64,000 nucleotides of DNA from an uncultured Oscillospiraceae bacterium (GCA_910583935.1 CAJTZM010000005.1:1-64000), one strand, 5' to 3'. Positions 1-7,626 are shown, numbered from the stretch's first letter. Numbers and translations are program-made. The notes: generated by a model from the sequence alone, not told the origin.

Positions 1-57
1 CGTGCCGAAGATACTTGGCGGGTCACTGCCTGGAAAAATAGGTCGGTGCCGGTACTC
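1..57 (+). rRNA. 5S ribosomal RNA, 3' end only
   Basis: The first 55 or so bases match the 3' third of a Firmicute 5S rRNA, including the conserved stretch around GATACTTGGCGGGTCACTGC and the following loop. The 5' part lies outside the window, so an rRNA operon probably ends here. The exact 3' end is estimated. Confidence 0.85.
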
Positions 58-62
58 AGAAA

Positions 63-94
63 ATATGGATGGTTCTTTTTAGGATCATCCATAT
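63..94 (+). terminator. Hairpin after 5S rRNA
   Basis: ATATGGATG (63-71) pairs with CATCCATAT (86-94), a perfect 9-bp stem. It has no clear T-run, and tRNA-Asn starts 7 nt later, so it may be a processing hairpin rather than a terminator. Confidence 0.4.
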
Positions 95-100
95 ATCTAT

Positions 101-176
101 TCCTCAATAGCTCAGCTGGCAGAGCATGCGGCTGTTAACCGCAGGGTCGTAGGTTCGAGCCCTACTTGGGGAGCCA
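101..176 (+). tRNA. tRNA-Asn (anticodon GTT)
   Basis: Full cloverleaf. The acceptor stem is TCCTCAA (101-107) with TTGGGGA (166-172), the discriminator is G173 and CCA is encoded at 174-176. The anticodon loop CTGTTAA carries GTT. It lies directly behind the rRNA operon, a common place for tRNA genes in Firmicutes. Confidence 0.97.
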
Positions 177-181
177 TTTTC

Positions 182-229
182 AAAAGAGGAGCGTGCGCAC
201 TACTCTGCGCTCGCTCCTCTTTTTTTGTT
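182..229 (+). terminator. Rho-independent terminator after tRNA-Asn
   Basis: AGAGGAGCG and CGCTCCTCT form a strong stem followed by a long T-run (about 220-233). It ends the rRNA/tRNA transcript. Confidence 0.85.
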
Positions 230-248
230 TTTTGGGGGGAGGAGTATG

Positions 249-947
249 ATGGCTGATTTCTATTGGGATTTAAAGGCTTGGCTGGAAGAAACAAGAGATG
301 TGCCCCTAGAGGAAATGGGGCCTTTTTTTGACGCCCGCATTGGGGATTATGAAGAGCATATGTCTCCCTGGAAAGAGCATTACAGCTGGATGGCACAGCT
401 GCTCCCAGCAGAAATTCGGACTTTACTCGATATTGGGTGCGGAACTGGCTTGGAGCTCGACCAAATTTTTTTGCGTTTTCCATCTCTTTTGGTGACGGGC
501 ATTGATTTGTCCCATGAAATGTTAACGCAGCTTTCTGAAAAGCATGCAGGCCGCTTTCTTTCCCTGATTCAGGCCGATTATTTTTCTTATGATTTTCCAA
601 AGGATGCTTTTGATAGCGTGGTGGCCTTTGAAACGCTTCATCACTTTACGGCGGAGCAAAAACAGACGCTTTTTACAAAGCTACACCGCACTCTTCGGTC
701 CGGCGGCGTTTTTTTGGAATGCGATTATATTGCCACAACTCAGGAAATCGAGGACCTTCTCTTTACCGAATGCCGCCGCAGGAGGGATCGGGATGGGATT
801 CCGCCGGACAAATTTGTCCATTTTGATACGCCTTTGACGCTGGAGCACGAAATGCAGGCCATCCGAGAGGGTGGTTTTGAGAGGGTGGAACTGGTCGGGT
901 TTCTTGCCTGCGATGATCATACGGCCATGATCCGGGCGGTCAAATAA
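249..947 (+). CDS. Class I SAM-dependent methyltransferase
   Basis: About 232 residues with a Rossmann-type methyltransferase fold. Motif I is LLDIGCGTGLELDQIF, followed by an acidic residue after strand beta-2 (GIDLSHEM) and a motif IV-like VVAFETLHHF. It should transfer a methyl group from S-adenosylmethionine; the acceptor cannot be told. There is no signal peptide or membrane segment. The GGAGG at 238-242 is 6 nt from the ATG at 249 and only 3 nt from the in-frame ATG at 246, so 249 is preferred. The gene stands alone between two terminators, and the next gene is convergent. Confidence 0.85.
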   Translation: MADFYWDLKAWLEETRDVPLEEMGPFFDARIGDYEEHMSPWKEHYSWMAQLLPAEIRTLLDIGCGTGLELDQIFLRFPSLLVTGIDLSHEMLTQLSEKHAGRFLSLIQADYFSYDFPKDAFDSVVAFETLHHFTAEQKQTLFTKLHRTLRSGGVFLECDYIATTQEIEDLLFTECRRRRDRDGIPPDKFVHFDTPLTLEHEMQAIREGGFERVELVGFLACDDHTAMIRAVK

Positions 948-956
948 GCCATAGAA

Positions 957-993
957 AAAGCCCCTCAATCCTTTCCGAGATTGAGGGGCTTTT
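957..993. terminator. Bidirectional terminator between convergent genes
   Basis: AAGCCCCTCAATC and the complementary GATTGAGGGGCTT flank a short loop. A/T runs lie on both sides, so it can serve the methyltransferase (+) and the desulfidase (-). Confidence 0.85.
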
Positions 994-1004
994 ATCGGTC
1001 AATT

Positions 1005-2243
1005 TTATTTATGTAACATGATATCTACAATCGCCGCATTGGCCGGCGCCATACCTACATTGGCAATGTTGCCTAGGTTGGTAAACAGATCCTTCAGATT
1101 GTCTGCCAGAATACCGTCGGCTGGCTTGGTGTTCATTCCATTGAGAGCCATCATCGCCGACATAACCGACAGGCCGGTTGAGAGGCATACCTTACTGGCG
1201 CATCCTTCCTTGGCACCGTCGCAGATCATGCCGGAAATGCTGCCAAGGACATTGCGCATGGTATCCAGCACCTGCTGATCCGAGCCGCCCATCATATAGA
1301 CAATGCCAGCAGAGGCGCTGAGCCCCGAGGCGACGCTACAGGAGCACAAGCAGGATAGGGTGCCAAGATAATGCTTTGCATATAGGTTGATTGCCTGTGC
1401 AAAGGCGATAGCCCGCAGCATGGCTTCCTCCGGGATCCCAAGCTGCATGGCGGTGGAGGCAACCGTTAAAATCAATGTAATCCCCTGATTGCCGCTGCCG
1501 GTGGTGGTCATAACTGGCAGCTGTACGCCGCTCATCCGCGCGAAGGAGGCACAGGAGGTAATTCGCTGTACGTTTAAAAGCAGACTGTCTCCCATATACC
1601 CTTTATCAGACAGGGCATCCATAGATTTTCCCCAGGGAAGCGTCTCGCCTGCCTTAGAGATAGCCAGATTCATTTCGACGCCTTCTTTTAAAAATTGCAG
1701 CTGATCCAGCGGGACGGTATCGGCAAAACGGCGAAAATCCGCAAGGGCGTATGCTTCGAGGCTGTCGTCTGCAAAATTCTGAGAGATATAAGGCTCGAAA
1801 GGCGGATGCTCAATGGAAACAATCCGGTCGTGGTTGCCGTCGGTAATGACACGGACGGTGTCCGCATCGCTTTCCAACACGGTTTCCACGTATAGATTGG
1901 TGCGCGTATCGTCCATCTTCACCTCAATCAGCGGCAGTAAATCCAGTGCCTGCTGATGATGCGCCTCGGTAATGCTGCCCAGCACGTCCATTCCGCGGGA
2001 TGCATCTCCCCCCGCAAGACCGACGGCAACACACATGGCAACGCCCCGTTCCGGTACGCCGGGAATGCCGACGCCCATGGCGTTCTTTAAAAGGCAAATG
2101 TCCATCTTTACCCGGACCGATTGGATTTTTCCCTTCAGATGGTCCCGGGCGGTAGCCGCATTCAGAGCGATTGCCACCGGCTCGGTGCAGCCTGTGGCGG
2201 GAACCACCACATCCTTGATTTTTTGCAGCAGGAAATCGTTCAT
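1005..2243 (-). CDS. cyuA: L-cysteine desulfidase, UPF0597 / serine-dehydratase-alpha family
   Basis: 412 residues, the normal family length. Members break L-cysteine down to sulfide, ammonia and pyruvate using an Fe-S cluster. Visible marks are the N-terminal ATGCTEP with a conserved Cys, a cysteine cluster LSCLCSCSVASG, and GMICDGAKEGCASK near the C-terminus. Assignment to cysteine rather than serine rests on similarity to E. coli CyuA (YhaM) and archaeal CdsA as remembered; another substrate is possible. The start is supported by AAAGGA upstream. The gene is monocistronic, with its own promoter (2425-2453) and a long folded leader of about 175 nt, which hints at control by a small molecule or by translation. 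Confidence 0.85.
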   Translation of the reverse strand: MNDFLLQKIKDVVVPATGCTEPVAIALNAATARDHLKGKIQSVRVKMDICLLKNAMGVGIPGVPERGVAMCVAVGLAGGDASRGMDVLGSITEAHHQQALDLLPLIEVKMDDTRTNLYVETVLESDADTVRVITDGNHDRIVSIEHPPFEPYISQNFADDSLEAYALADFRRFADTVPLDQLQFLKEGVEMNLAISKAGETLPWGKSMDALSDKGYMGDSLLLNVQRITSCASFARMSGVQLPVMTTTGSGNQGITLILTVASTAMQLGIPEEAMLRAIAFAQAINLYAKHYLGTLSCLCSCSVASGLSASAGIVYMMGGSDQQVLDTMRNVLGSISGMICDGAKEGCASKVCLSTGLSVMSAMMALNGMNTKPADGILADNLKDLFTNLGNIANVGMAPANAAIVDIMLHK

Positions 2244-2418
2244 AACGCTCAGAGTCCTTTCTCTTACTTATACTTGCCGTCAGCCGGCCCTACACAGCGA
2301 CAGATCACAGCAACCGGAGAAAAGACCGGTTTCTCCATGATAGAATGAGGACCGCTGTGCAAAATGGAAGTCATTTCTATCCGCAGCTGACGGTCAAAAT
2401 TTATGTCACAGCTATTTT
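2244..2418 (-). promoter_or_regulatory. Structured 5' leader of the cysteine desulfidase gene; candidate riboswitch
   Basis: Read on the minus strand, the leader can form an outer stem of 8 perfect pairs (2386-2393 with 2277-2284). Inside, CGCTGTG (2353-2359) can pair with either CACAGCG (2293-2299) or CACAGC (2306-2311), which are mutually exclusive. A third element, AACCGG/CCGGTT (2312-2317/2326-2331), competes with GGAGAAA/TTTCTCC (2316-2322/2330-2336). Such alternatives fit a switch. I do not recognise it as a known riboswitch or T-box: there is no T-box antiterminator motif. No poly-T terminator is seen, so any control would act on translation. Confidence 0.5.
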
Positions 2419-2424
2419 CTCATT

Positions 2425-2453
2425 ATTATATCATAGGATTTATCTAAAAGCAA
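2425..2453 (-). promoter_or_regulatory. Promoter of the cysteine desulfidase gene
   Basis: On the minus strand: -35 TTGCTT (2448-2453), 17-bp spacer, -10 TATAAT (2425-2430). It predicts a start near 2418 and a leader of about 175 nt. Confidence 0.75.
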
Positions 2454-2531
2454 AAGAAATAAGAGAAAAATATTAGATATAATGTATAATAAGCTGTTTT
2501 GTTAAAAAAAATCGGCTAAAAGAGATTTTTC

Positions 2532-2540
2532 TGGTATAAT
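2532..2540 (+). promoter_or_regulatory. Extended -10 promoter
   Basis: TGGTATAAT (2532-2540) is a perfect TGn-TATAAT extended -10 element; no good -35 is seen. The predicted start near 2547 comes right before the folded leader at 2560-2700. Confidence 0.65.
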
Positions 2541-2546
2541 AATGCT

Positions 2547-2738
2547 AGAATCGTTATGCCGCTGAATTTTTATTGCTGCCTGATGGGCTTGATAAGGCTC
2601 CCATAGCGGCTTTTACCGTGATGGTGTGATAACCATGGCGCAGCTGGTATACAAAATTTCGAGGAGTTCCCGTGATGGGGCGATGGCTGCGCGGGCAGGC
2701 GGGGAATAAGCAAACGCCGGGGGACAGAAAGGAATTAG
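2547..2738 (+). promoter_or_regulatory. Structured leader RNA, multi-branch fold, unidentified
   Basis: About 190 nt between an extended -10 promoter and the 105-residue gene. CTGCC (2576-2580) can close on GGCAG (2694-2698) around at least three hairpins: ATGGG/CCCAT (2583-2587/2600-2604), ATGGT/ACCAT (2621-2625/2632-2636) and GCGCAGC/GCTGCGC (2638-2644/2686-2692). A small CGG/CCG hairpin may lie between the first two. This compact junction looks like a riboswitch or small RNA. It lacks the signatures of SRP RNA, RNase P, tmRNA, TPP, lysine, cobalamin, purine or c-di-GMP elements as I remember them. Confidence 0.45.
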
Positions 2739-2739
2739 G

Positions 2740-3057
2740 ATGGAAAAAAGGAAAATAAAGGACCAAATGCAGGAAAAAATTGAAGAAACGATCGGATATT
2801 TGGAGGAACAGTGCAGTGGAGAGCAGCTTTTCGCCGACGGACTATGGTCCATGCTTTATATCCGCTATCAGAACGCCCGGTCTGTTTTGCGGGATTCTCA
2901 GGCAGGCTACAGCCGCGTAAGAGGCGCACTGCAGTTTTTAACCAGCGCTAATCGGGCCTATGTTGGTTCCGGCAGCGATTGGGAGGATCCCCTGCGCCAG
3001 CTGACAGCGGAGGTAGATCGGTGGATTGATCTTTATTTGAAGGACGAGACAGATTAA
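2740..3057 (+). CDS. Hypothetical small soluble protein
   Basis: 105 residues, predicted mostly helical and charged, with no signal peptide, membrane segment or cysteine motif beyond one Cys. I do not recognise the family. The start ATG follows AAAGGAATTAGG, an acceptable ribosome site. It is monocistronic: its own promoter and long folded leader in front, and a strong terminator behind. lexA is next on the same strand but has its own promoter, so a role in the SOS response is not implied. Confidence 0.65.
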   Translation: MEKRKIKDQMQEKIEETIGYLEEQCSGEQLFADGLWSMLYIRYQNARSVLRDSQAGYSRVRGALQFLTSANRAYVGSGSDWEDPLRQLTAEVDRWIDLYLKDETD

Positions 3058-3105
3058 AAGCATCTGCGTATTTTGTGAAACAAGACAGAGCCGGAGAATA
3101 CGAAC

Positions 3106-3148
3106 AAACGCAAAAAGGAACAGGTTTCCCTGTTCCTTTTTGCGTTTT
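3106..3148. terminator. Terminator after the 105-residue gene
   Basis: An almost perfect stem of about 19 bp (AACGCAAAAAGGAACAGG and its complement) around a 4-nt loop, with A and T runs on the two sides, so it could act in either direction. Confidence 0.9.
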
Positions 3149-3391
3149 GAGGTGTGTTTTTTGAGGAAGGTAGAGTTCGTACCCAAACGCTGCGGCTGCG
3201 TTTATTAGGTACAATCTTATTATACCCATTCGGCGCAGAGAAGTGTTGTTTTGGAGTGAACAAAAAATAAACATTTTTGCCAGTTCGTGTGAAGAAATCG
3301 TGACAAGGATTGCTGGGCACCTCTTTCGTATGGTATAATCGGGCAAATTTTGGCGAAGAATCGGCCATATTAAAAAATCCAGCAGAGTTTT
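3149..3391. other. Intergenic region upstream of lexA
   Basis: No gene seen. On the + strand there is a second possible promoter: TTGCTG (3310-3315), 18 bp, TATAAT (3334-3339) with an extended TGG in front. It could give a longer lexA transcript or serve an unseen short RNA. Confidence 0.4.
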
Positions 3392-3430
3392 AAACGTATG
3401 TTTGCAATTTTCGGGAAGATATGGTATGAT
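3392..3430 (+). promoter_or_regulatory. lexA promoter with LexA operator
   Basis: -35 TTGCAA (3402-3407), 17-bp spacer, -10 TATGAT (3425-3430). The palindrome AAACGTATGTTT (3392-3403) overlaps the -35 box and resembles the Firmicute LexA site GAAC-N4-GTTC with G to A changes at both outer positions. Its place fits autorepression of lexA, as known in Bacillus. Confidence 0.7.
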
Positions 3431-3472
3431 GAAAAAAACACCGTCCGTTTTGCCTTTGAAAGGAGTCGTTTT

Positions 3473-4060
3473 ATGAGACAGCTGAATGATAAGGCCCGCA
3501 AAATCTTAGATTATATTACCAAAGAAATCAGCGACGGTGTTCCCCCGTCGGTCCGGGAAATTTGCGCCGCGTTGCAGATTAAGTCCACCTCTACCGTTCA
3601 TAAATACTTAAGAGAGCTGGAGGAGGAAGGGTATATTGTCCGGGAAGAAAATCTCAACCGGGCGATTCGCCTGCCGGGTGGCGGAGCGGTCAAAGTACCT
3701 TTGCTGGGAACGGTTACGGCCGGTATGCCCATTTTGGCGGTGGAGGATATTGAGGAGTATATCCCGTTTCAGACAAAATACGGGGACGGAAGTGATTTGT
3801 TCGCCTTGCATGTGCGGGGCGAAAGCATGATCAACGCCGGAATCTTTGATGGGGATGTGATTGTTGCCAGGCGGGAAAGTACAGCGGACAATGGGGAAAT
3901 CATTGTGGCGCTGGTGGAGGATGAGGCCACGGTAAAGCGCTTTTATAAGGAGAACGGCCATTACCGCCTGCAGCCGGAAAACGATACGATGGATCCGATT
4001 ATTGTGGATTCCTGTTCGATTCTGGGGAAGGTTATTGCCTGCCTGCGCTTTTATGAATAG
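3473..4060 (+). CDS. lexA: LexA, SOS-response transcriptional repressor and autoprotease
   Basis: 195 residues. The N-terminal winged helix-turn-helix (residues 1-65, with SVREICAALQIKSTSTVHKY) binds SOS operators. The C-terminal S24 peptidase domain has catalytic Ser118 (RGESM) and Lys155 (EATVKRF), and the cleavage site Ala83-Gly84 (VTAGMP) is intact. RecA filaments trigger self-cleavage and derepress DNA-repair genes. The in-frame reading extends upstream, but AGGAG at 3461-3465 sits 7 nt before the ATG at 3473 and the protein then begins with the family's usual MRQLNDKARKIL-type start. It is probably self-regulated through the operator at 3392-3403. Confidence 0.97.
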   Translation: MRQLNDKARKILDYITKEISDGVPPSVREICAALQIKSTSTVHKYLRELEEEGYIVREENLNRAIRLPGGGAVKVPLLGTVTAGMPILAVEDIEEYIPFQTKYGDGSDLFALHVRGESMINAGIFDGDVIVARRESTADNGEIIVALVEDEATVKRFYKENGHYRLQPENDTMDPIIVDSCSILGKVIACLRFYE

Positions 4061-4385
4061 AAATCCTTTTGAGATGCATTATGGAAAAGAGGGGCACCAC
4101 CATAATGCGCAATGGCTGAGCGACAATTGCGGCAGGATGGCACGGCCGGAAAGGCAGTGACAGACCATCGAGAGGAAATGGAAGCGGGGCACCCTTTTGT
4201 AAGTTCCCAAAAAGGGCGCGCTTACGGCACCACCCGTAAGCAGGCGGTGGTAGGACTGCGGCAGCCGTGCACTCTCCAGGGGACGGATTGCTAAGCGTTT
4301 CTGAAATCTTACCCCTGTCTTCCATCTGAATAAAGATAAAACAAGAAAAGCCAAATTTAGATTGTGAAGAGCTGGAGGTGGAAAA
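4061..4385. other. Intergenic region, possible remnant of a repeat element
   Basis: No convincing gene on either strand; the short open frames here lack ribosome sites. A perfect hairpin GCTTACGG/CCGTAAGC lies near 4219-4240, and inverted copies of ATGGAAG (4178-4184) and CTTCCAT (4319-4325) bracket 148 bp. This is G+C-richer than the methyltransferase gene that follows and may be a scrap of a mobile or interspersed repeat. Confidence 0.35.
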
Positions 4386-5078
4386 ATGCAAGATATAATA
4401 AGCCAATGGAATAGGGCTGCATCGAAATATGCGGAAGATCAAGAATGTTCAGAATATGTAGAAAGCAATAAAAGAATAGTAAAAGCCAGATTTGAATATT
4501 TTAGCGGAGAAAAAGTATTAGACCTTGGCTGTGGCTATGGGGTTTATACAGGCTATTTTAGGAGCATTGGGGCTGACGTAATAGGAATTGATGGTTCTGA
4601 AAAAATGATTGAAATCGCTCGAGCTCGATATCCTATTATTGATTTTTCTGTCATGGATATTACGGCTCCGTTTGCCTTTGAAAACGATCAATTCGATGTC
4701 GTATTCTCAAATCAAGTATTAATGGATATCGAAAATATCGATTTTGTATTTTCGGAATGCAGAAGGATACTTAAAGCAGGGGGAATATTGTATTATTCAA
4801 TTGTCCATCCTGCATTTTATGATTGCCATTGGCTTAAAGACTCAAATGGCTACAGGTATGCAAAAGCGATGGATAAATATATTAAAACCTATCAATTCAA
4901 AAACGAATTTTGGGGTGAAACAGAACACTTTCATCGCCCGTTATCCTATTACTTAAATGTTGCAGCAAAAAACGGATTTACATTAAAACAAACTTGTGAA
5001 CCGATTTCATACGATGGAATAAGTAAGAATAGTGACCTGCCGCTTTTTTTCTTTGCTGAATATATAAATACAAAGTAA
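4386..5078 (+). CDS. Class I SAM-dependent methyltransferase, probably acquired
   Basis: 230 residues. Motif I is VLDLGCGYGVYTGYF, the post-I acidic residue lies in VIGIDGSEKMIE, and motif IV-like DVVFSNQVLMDIE follows. It should methylate a small molecule or macromolecule that cannot be named. No signal peptide. GGAGG lies 8 nt before the ATG. The gene is clearly more A+T-rich, with more AAA/ATA codons, than typA or the ribosomal genes, and follows a repeat-like spacer, so horizontal gain is likely. A strong terminator follows and it is monocistronic. Confidence 0.85.
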   Translation: MQDIISQWNRAASKYAEDQECSEYVESNKRIVKARFEYFSGEKVLDLGCGYGVYTGYFRSIGADVIGIDGSEKMIEIARARYPIIDFSVMDITAPFAFENDQFDVVFSNQVLMDIENIDFVFSECRRILKAGGILYYSIVHPAFYDCHWLKDSNGYRYAKAMDKYIKTYQFKNEFWGETEHFHRPLSYYLNVAAKNGFTLKQTCEPISYDGISKNSDLPLFFFAEYINTK

Positions 5079-5081
5079 CTA

Positions 5082-5130
5082 CAAAATATTCTGTTGTACA
5101 AGCTTATGGTTTGTACAACAGAATATTTTT
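5082..5130. terminator. Terminator after the A+T-rich methyltransferase
   Basis: AAATATTCTGTTGTACAA pairs with TTGTACAACAGAATATTT around an 8-nt loop, then TTT. An 18-bp stem. Confidence 0.85.
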
Positions 5131-5482
5131 CTCTCAAACGTTGGGGCTTATTACCAGCCGGTAAGGTTGTTTGAAAAAGGATGAAATTGTTTCGGTTCAA
5201 AGTGCAAAAACATAATGGATAACCGGGAATTTGCAGAGATCGTACGTGGTTGAATATGAAAAATTTATGGGTTGATTCCTGATTTGCAGGCACCCCCTTT
5301 GATAAAGCTTATCCAGATAGCCTTTAAAAGCTCTAACAGCTGTCCAGCCAAAGCGGGATGGCTGTTTTCTTTGCAGGGGGCTGCTGAAGAAGCCCCTTTT
5401 TGCCCTCAAAAAAAGAAGAGGAAGGGAAAAAACAATTTTTTTCCGCATTTTTGTGGAAAAGGGGGAAAAAAAGTTTTATAAT
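5131..5482. other. Intergenic region with tandem terminator-like hairpins, upstream of typA
   Basis: No protein gene supported. Two + strand terminator-like hairpins lie in series: AACAGC/GCTGTT with TTTTCTTT (about 5337-5370) and GGGGCT/AGCCCC with TTTTTG (5377-5402). The preceding gene already has its own terminator, so these may end an unseen short transcript or form part of a leader. TTTTATAAT near 5474-5482 is a plausible -10 for typA. Confidence 0.4.
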
Positions 5483-5572
5483 AAACTGTCAGTGCAAAAA
5501 TAGCCGATGGAATCGCACCGACAGAGAAAAATGGCTGAAAAGAATTTTTGGCAAAGGAAAGAGGAACGGGTT

Positions 5573-7390
5573 TTGATTAGAAATGATTTGAGAAATATTG
5601 CGATTATCGCCCACGTTGACCATGGAAAAACCACCTTGGTGGACGAAATGCTCAAGCAGGGCGGTGTGTTCCGGGAAAACCAGGAGGTAGCCGACCGGGT
5701 GATGGACAACAACGACCTGGAGCGGGAGCGGGGAATTACCATCCTGGCAAAAAACACAGCGGCTTATTATAAAGATGTTAAGATTAACATTATCGATACC
5801 CCCGGCCATGCGGATTTTGGCGGCGAGGTGGAACGGGTCCTCAAAATGGTGGACGGCGTGCTGCTTTTGGTCGATGCGTTTGAAGGGCCGATGCCCCAAA
5901 CGCGGTTTGTGCTGCAAAAGGCGCTGGATCTGGGTCATCGGGTCATTGTGGTGGTCAACAAGATCGACCGGCCCGATGCCCGCACCGATGAGATTGCCGA
6001 CGAGGTGCTGGAGCTTTTGCTGGACCTGGACGCGTCGGAGGAGCAGCTGGACAGTCCGGTGGTCTATTGCTCCGGTAGGGATGGGGTGGCCAGCATGTCG
6101 CCCTATCAGCAGGGTAAGGATTTGCAGCCGCTGTTCGAAACCATCCTGGAATATATCCCCGCGCCCCAGGGCGAGGAGGACGCGCCGCTGCAAATGCTGG
6201 TTTCCTCGCTGGATTATAACGAATATGTTGGCCGGATCTGTATCGGCCGGATTGACCGGGGCTCTATTCGGGTAGGCCAGGAGGTGGCAATTACCGACTA
6301 TTACCAGAAGGACAAAACCGTCCGAGGGAAAATCGCTACCATGTTCCAGTTTGACGGGCTGAAAAGAGCGCCGGTTGAGACAGCGAGGGTCGGGGACATT
6401 ATCAGTATATCGGGGCTTGAGAATATCACCATCGGCCACACGCTCACCGATGTCAACTGTCCGGAGCCGCTGCCCTTTGTCCGAATTTCTGAGCCGACGG
6501 TGGAGATGACCTTCTCGGTCAACGATAGTCCCTTTGCAGGCAAGGAGGGAAAGTTCGTCACCTCCCGGCATCTGCGGGACCGCCTGTACAAAGAGCTGTT
6601 GAAGGATGTGTCTCTGCGGGTTGAGGATACGGATACAACCGAGGCGTTCAAAGTGTCCGGCCGTGGGGAAATGCATCTGTCCATCCTCATTGAAACCATG
6701 CGGCGGGAGGGCTACGAATTCCAGGTCAGTACCCCAAGGGTGCTGTTTAAAGAAATCGGCGGCAAGCTGCACGAGCCGGTAGAACACCTGGTGGTGGATG
6801 TACCGGAGGAATCGGTGGGCTCGATTATGGAGGAAATGGGCCGGCGCAAGGGAGAGCTGATCCACATGGCGCCCCAGGGCAATCGAATGCGTGTGGAGTT
6901 TTCTATCCCCTCCCGAGGGCTGTTCGGCTACCGCAGCGACTTTATGACCGCTACCCGGGGCGAAGGGATTATGACCTCGGTATTCGACGGGTACCAGCCC
7001 TATAAGGGGGATATTCCCCGCCGGGTTACCGGTTCGCTGATCGCCTTTGAAACCGGCGAAGCAGTAGTCTACGGGCTGTATAATGCACAGGAGCGGGGTT
7101 CCTTGTTCATCGGCGCAGGGGTGCAGGTGTACGAAGGGATGATTGTGGGCCAGTCGCCCAAGGCCGGGGATATTGCGGTGAACGTCTGTAAGAAAAAGCA
7201 TCTGACCAACACCCGGTCCTCCGGCAGCGACGACGCGCTTCGCCTTACGCCGCCGCGCCGCATGAGCTTAGAGGACGCGCTGGAGTTTATCGGCGACGAC
7301 GAACTGGTAGAGGTGACCCCCAAAAATATCCGGCTGCGCAAGCGGATTTTAGACAACGCCCAGCGGATGAAAACCATTATGAAAAAATAA
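5573..7390 (+). CDS. typA: TypA/BipA ribosome-associated GTPase
   Basis: 605 residues from a TTG start. Translation-factor GTPase related to EF-G that acts in ribosome assembly and stress or low-temperature growth. G1 AHVDHGKTT, G2 region RGITI, G3 DTPGHADFGGEVER and G4 NKIDRPDAR are all present; domains II, III and V and the TypA-specific C-terminal domain follow. The frame is open from 5507, but family proteins begin M(K)LRNDLRNIAIIAH, and here TTG at 5573 is followed by IRNDLRNIAI with AGAGGA about 8 nt upstream, so I start there. It stands alone, with a terminator behind. Confidence 0.95.
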   Translation: MIRNDLRNIAIIAHVDHGKTTLVDEMLKQGGVFRENQEVADRVMDNNDLERERGITILAKNTAAYYKDVKINIIDTPGHADFGGEVERVLKMVDGVLLLVDAFEGPMPQTRFVLQKALDLGHRVIVVVNKIDRPDARTDEIADEVLELLLDLDASEEQLDSPVVYCSGRDGVASMSPYQQGKDLQPLFETILEYIPAPQGEEDAPLQMLVSSLDYNEYVGRICIGRIDRGSIRVGQEVAITDYYQKDKTVRGKIATMFQFDGLKRAPVETARVGDIISISGLENITIGHTLTDVNCPEPLPFVRISEPTVEMTFSVNDSPFAGKEGKFVTSRHLRDRLYKELLKDVSLRVEDTDTTEAFKVSGRGEMHLSILIETMRREGYEFQVSTPRVLFKEIGGKLHEPVEHLVVDVPEESVGSIMEEMGRRKGELIHMAPQGNRMRVEFSIPSRGLFGYRSDFMTATRGEGIMTSVFDGYQPYKGDIPRRVTGSLIAFETGEAVVYGLYNAQERGSLFIGAGVQVYEGMIVGQSPKAGDIAVNVCKKKHLTNTRSSGSDDALRLTPPRRMSLEDALEFIGDDELVEVTPKNIRLRKRILDNAQRMKTIMKK

Positions 7391-7399
7391 CCGCATGGC

Positions 7400-7441
7400 A
7401 AAAAACGCCGGAAGGTCCACAGGGCTTTCCGGCGTTTTTAT
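7400..7441. terminator. Terminator after typA
   Basis: AACGCCGGAA and TTCCGGCGTT form the stem with a T-run behind. Confidence 0.9.
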
Positions 7442-7544
7442 ATACAGGCCATATTTACAATAATAAATTTATACGGAAATATAGAAAATAAATTACATAT
7501 CGAATCAAATAAAATTAGATGGAATATTTTAGTAATTACAGATA

Positions 7545-7573
7545 TTTACATTTCATTCTCTATGTGTTAGAAT
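7545..7573 (+). promoter_or_regulatory. Promoter of the broken secreted-protein gene
   Basis: TTTACA (7545-7550), 17-bp spacer, TAGAAT (7568-7573), 54 nt before the start codon. The spacer from 7442 is very A+T-rich. Confidence 0.6.
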
Positions 7574-7626
7574 TGTGGCAAAGAAAGAGTGCACACTTTC
7601 TAATTGTAAAGGAGGAATATTCTCAT

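Noticed and set aside
2244..2418. T-box element for cysteine in the desulfidase leader
   Set aside because: There is no antiterminator bulge sequence of the T-box type and no terminator, so it was left as an unassigned structured leader.
2547..2738. SRP RNA, 6S RNA or tmRNA gene
   Set aside because: The SRP GGAAGGAAGC-type core and the tmRNA tRNA-like ends are absent, and the 6S long rod with a central bubble is not what the pairing shows.
4032..4442. 136-codon minus-strand frame in the spacer behind lexA
   Set aside because: No ribosome site, odd Pro/Cys/Ser-rich composition, and it runs into both flanking genes.
5489..7201. 570-codon open frame on the minus strand over typA
   Set aside because: It lies fully antisense to typA, a firm gene; it is a frame shadow created by G+C bias at third positions.
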